A stretch of 8,770 bases of DNA, from contig JAEWHN010000256.1 in assembly GCA_023387775.1 (NCBI GenBank), positions 1-8,770 on the forward strand, read 5' to 3'. This DNA comes from Pseudomonadota bacterium. GTDB taxonomy: Bacteria; Pseudomonadota; Alphaproteobacteria; Rhizobiales; Rhizobiaceae. The notes beneath the pieces were generated by a model that saw only the letters and a program-made list of their open reading frames with translations, was not told the origin of the DNA and ran no database searches. This document shows, one piece after another, positions 7,071-8,770 of the stretch; the first letter of the stretch is position 1; every line of letters begins with the position of its first letter. The position numbers and the translations under genes are program-made.

Positions 7071-7874
7071 CTATGCCGCCTTGAGCTTGCGTTCCTGCCG
7101 AATGACTTCGGAGGCAAGCTGCAGATAGGCCTGGCTGCCAGAGCATTTGAGATCGTAAAGGATGGCGGGCTTCCCATGCGACGGCGCTTCCGAAACGCGC
7201 ACATTTCGCGGGATGATTGTCTCGTAGACCTTCTCGCCCATGTGGGCGCGCACGTCCTCCACCACCTGGTTGGCCAGGTTGTTGCGGCCGTCATACATGG
7301 TCATGACGATGCCCTGGATGACTAGGTCAGGGTTGATCGAGTTCCGAACCTGGTTGACCGTCTCCAGAAGCTGGCTGAGGCCTTCCAGCGCGAAGAATTC
7401 GCACTGCAGCGGCACCAGTACCGAGTGAGCCGCCGCCATCGAGTTCAGCGTCAGGAGGTTGAGGGAAGGGGGGCAGTCGATCAGCACATAGGAATAATGC
7501 GCTGCCCGCTGCGAGGACGCGCGCACCGCGTTGCGCAGGCGCAGCACCCGATCTGGCGCCCCGGCAATCTCCATCTCGACGCCAAGCAAGTCGAGCGTCG
7601 ACGGCACGATCGACAGGCCGGGCACAGCCGTGGCCACTGCGGCGTCCTCCAGCGTCATGACGCCGGTCAGCACATCATAGGACGAAACCGACCGATCGCG
7701 GCGGTCGATGCCGAGCCCGGTGCTGGCATTGCCCTGCGGGTCGAGATCGACGATGAGCACCTGCTCGCCGATTGCGGCAAGCGCGGTGGCAAGATTGATG
7801 GCGGTGGTGGTCTTGCCCACGCCGCCCTTCTGGTTTGCCACGGTAATGATACGGGGACCGGTCATCATGATCAT
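7071..7874 (-). CDS. parA: Chromosome partitioning ATPase ParA
   Basis: ParA (267 aa from this start) is a deviant-Walker ATPase that binds the nucleoid as an ATP dimer and is stimulated by ParB, pulling the origin region poleward. The N-terminus carries the deviant Walker A K-G-G-V-G-K-T-T (16-23) with the signature lysine Lys16. Then come Walker A' D-L-D-P-Q-G-N (42-48) and Walker B V-L-I-D-C-P-P-S (129-136). There is no N-terminal HTH, so this is the short chromosomal Soj-like type, not a plasmid type Ia ParA or RepA. The start is uncertain. ATG codons lie at 7874, 7868 and 7865, and an in-frame TTG at 7907, one base after the rsmG stop, would add a basic 11-residue extension. An AAGGA sits 13 bases before the first ATG, and an AGAAG immediately upstream would suit the later ones. 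It is probably cotranscribed with rsmG and parB. Confidence 0.95.
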   Translation of the reverse strand: MIMMTGPRIITVANQKGGVGKTTTAINLATALAAIGEQVLIVDLDPQGNASTGLGIDRRDRSVSSYDVLTGVMTLEDAAVATAVPGLSIVPSTLDLLGVEMEIAGAPDRVLRLRNAVRASSQRAAHYSYVLIDCPPSLNLLTLNSMAAAHSVLVPLQCEFFALEGLSQLLETVNQVRNSINPDLVIQGIVMTMYDGRNNLANQVVEDVRAHMGEKVYETIIPRNVRVSEAPSHGKPAILYDLKCSGSQAYLQLASEVIRQERKLKAA

Positions 7875-7908
7875 GCTTCTTTTGTGATCCTTGTTCGATG
7901 AACGCAAT

Positions 7909-8541
7909 TCACACTCGACGCAGACTGGAAATCTCGAGGACGATACTCTGCGGATCGATCACGCTTCTATATTCTATCAGGTCGAAAGACCACAGTTGAG
8001 CGCTTTCTTCGAGCTCGGCCCGATAATCCCGGCCTTTATGGAACAATGCCTTCGCGCCAGCCATCAGCCATGGCGCGGAAAGCTGCAAAAGCAGGGGCAG
8101 CGGCGCCAGAGCACGCGCCGTGACCACTTCAGGCTCGCGAATCACCGCATAGGTGTCCTCGATCCGCTTGGCGTGAACGCGCGCCGGCAGGCCGAACTCG
8201 CCACAGACCATCTGCAGGAAGGAGGCCTTCTTGCGGTTGCTTTCCACCAGATCGATGCTGGCGCCGTCTCGCTCCATCAACAGAAAGCCAAGCACCAGGC
8301 CCGGGAAGCCGCCGCCCGAACCAATATCGACCCAGCGTTTGGCATCGGGCGCTAGGCGGGCAAGCTGCGCGCTGTCGAGGATGTGGCGGTGCCACGTATC
8401 ATCGAGGGTGGAGGGCGCCGACAGGTTTATGCGTGCCGCCCATTTCCGGAACAGGGCTTCGAAAGCCCGCAGCCGCTCGAACGTTTCACGTGAAACAGGC
8501 CCGGCCACCTCGCAAAGCTCATCAAAAGCAGCCAAAGTCAC
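7909..8541 (-). CDS. rsmG: 16S rRNA (guanine-N7)-methyltransferase RsmG (GidB)
   Basis: RsmG (210 aa) uses S-adenosylmethionine to methylate N7 of G527 (E. coli numbering) in 16S rRNA; loss of this methyl is known to give low-level streptomycin resistance. Visible family features are I-N-L-S (38-41), W-x-R-H-I-L-D-S-A-Q-L (50-60), the SAM-binding V-D-I-G-S-G-G-G-F-P-G (71-81), L-V-E-S-N-x-K-K-A-S-F-L acidic-loop motif just after residue 97, and V-T-A-R-A-L-A-P-L downstream. The length is normal. Translation starts at a GTG whose last bases overlap the mnmG stop as GTGA (8538-8541), with GGAAGG (8549-8554) seven bases upstream, so it is probably translationally coupled to mnmG. Codons for V16-S-R-E-T20 contain the parS site described separately. 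Confidence 0.95.
   Translation of the reverse strand: MTLAAFDELCEVAGPVSRETFERLRAFEALFRKWAARINLSAPSTLDDTWHRHILDSAQLARLAPDAKRWVDIGSGGGFPGLVLGFLLMERDGASIDLVESNRKKASFLQMVCGEFGLPARVHAKRIEDTYAVIREPEVVTARALAPLPLLLQLSAPWLMAGAKALFHKGRDYRAELEESAQLWSFDLIEYRSVIDPQSIVLEISSLRRV
8482..8497. promoter_or_regulatory. parS centromere site within rsmG
   Basis: The 14-bp perfect palindrome GTTTCACGTGAAAC (8483-8496) is the core of the bacterial parS site. The 16-bp site matches the well-known consensus TGTTTCACGTGAAACA at 15 of 16 positions; the end base at 8482 differs. ParB from the same cluster should bind and load here. The site lies in rsmG codons 15-20 (Pro-Val-Ser-Arg-Glu-Thr), so it is coding sequence and nucleation site at once. 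It is the only full parS match seen in the window. Confidence 0.93.
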
Positions 8542-8770
8542 GCCGCGCCCTTCCGCTGCTGCACACTTTCGGCGTGACGCACATGTGCCACGATGATGGC
8601 CAGGGCTGCCGGCGTCATGCCATCGATACGCTGGGCATCTGCCACCGAGCGCGGCCGACGCTCGCGCAGCTTCTGCTTCAACTCGTTGGACAGGCCCGGA
8701 ACCGAATCGAACTCGAGGCCGGCCGGGATCAGGCGCTCCTCTTCCCGGCGGATCTGCACGGCGTCCGCAC
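8538..8770 (-). CDS. mnmG: tRNA uridine-5-carboxymethylaminomethyl modification enzyme MnmG (GidA), C-terminal fragment
   Basis: Only the last 76 complete codons are in the window; the gene continues past base 8770, and full-length MnmG is about 620 aa. MnmG is an FAD-dependent enzyme that works with MnmE to modify the wobble uridine of certain tRNAs. The visible part is the C-terminal helical domain that contacts MnmE: R-R-E-E-E-R-L-I-P, then the family's G-L-S-N-E-L-K-Q-K-L and R-P-R-S-V-A-D-A-Q-R-I-D-G-M-T-P-A-A-L. These, and the position immediately before rsmG, identify it. The stop codon TGA overlaps the rsmG GTG start by four bases. No frame break is seen in the visible part. Confidence 0.93.
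   Translation of the reverse strand, partial: ADAVQIRREEERLIPAGLEFDSVPGLSNELKQKLRERRPRSVADAQRIDGMTPAALAIIVAHVRHAESVQQRKGAA

Overview
The window is GC-rich chromosomal DNA from an alphaproteobacterium, most likely order Rhizobiales (Hyphomicrobiales) and plausibly the Mesorhizobium/Phyllobacteriaceae side. That placement rests on the gene order mnmG-rsmG-parA-parB converging on holA, on the protein sequences, and on an intergenic palindromic element of the type common in rhizobial genomes. The genus is inference from memory, not a search. No RNA genes, CRISPR arrays, phage or IS genes were seen.

Left part, plus strand (1-4967): an ABC importer operon of the peptide/nickel (Opp/Dpp/Nik) superfamily. 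It runs as a family-5 solute-binding protein (5' end outside the window), two inner-membrane permeases, then two ATPases. The last four genes are joined by three ATGA overlaps (2570-2573, 3397-3400, 4188-4191), so they are probably translationally coupled. The binding-protein gene is separated from them by 329 bases holding a 157-bp composite inverted repeat (1404-1560) that could fold into a large branched RNA hairpin. Both ATPases are short (264 and 259 aa) and end soon after the ABC core, resembling NikD/NikE more than OppD/OppF. The substrate cannot be read from the sequence.

Middle (5016-6065, plus strand): holA, the delta subunit of the DNA polymerase III clamp loader, starts 48 bases after the last ATPase. 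A hairpin at 6091-6125 lies between the converging holA and parB genes and may terminate both transcripts.

Right part, minus strand (6166-8770): read in its own direction, this is the 3' end of mnmG (tRNA wobble-uridine modification), rsmG (16S rRNA m7G methyltransferase), parA and parB (chromosome segregation). This is the conserved origin-proximal segregation cluster. A near-perfect parS site (8482-8497), the loading site for the ParB encoded 1.4 kb away, is embedded in the start of the rsmG coding sequence. ParB would load there as a CTP-dependent clamp and ParA would move the origin region.

I found no convincing undescribed system. The items most worth checking are the composite palindrome between the binding-protein and permease genes, the apparent placement of a transporter operon directly upstream of holA, and the coding-embedded parS.
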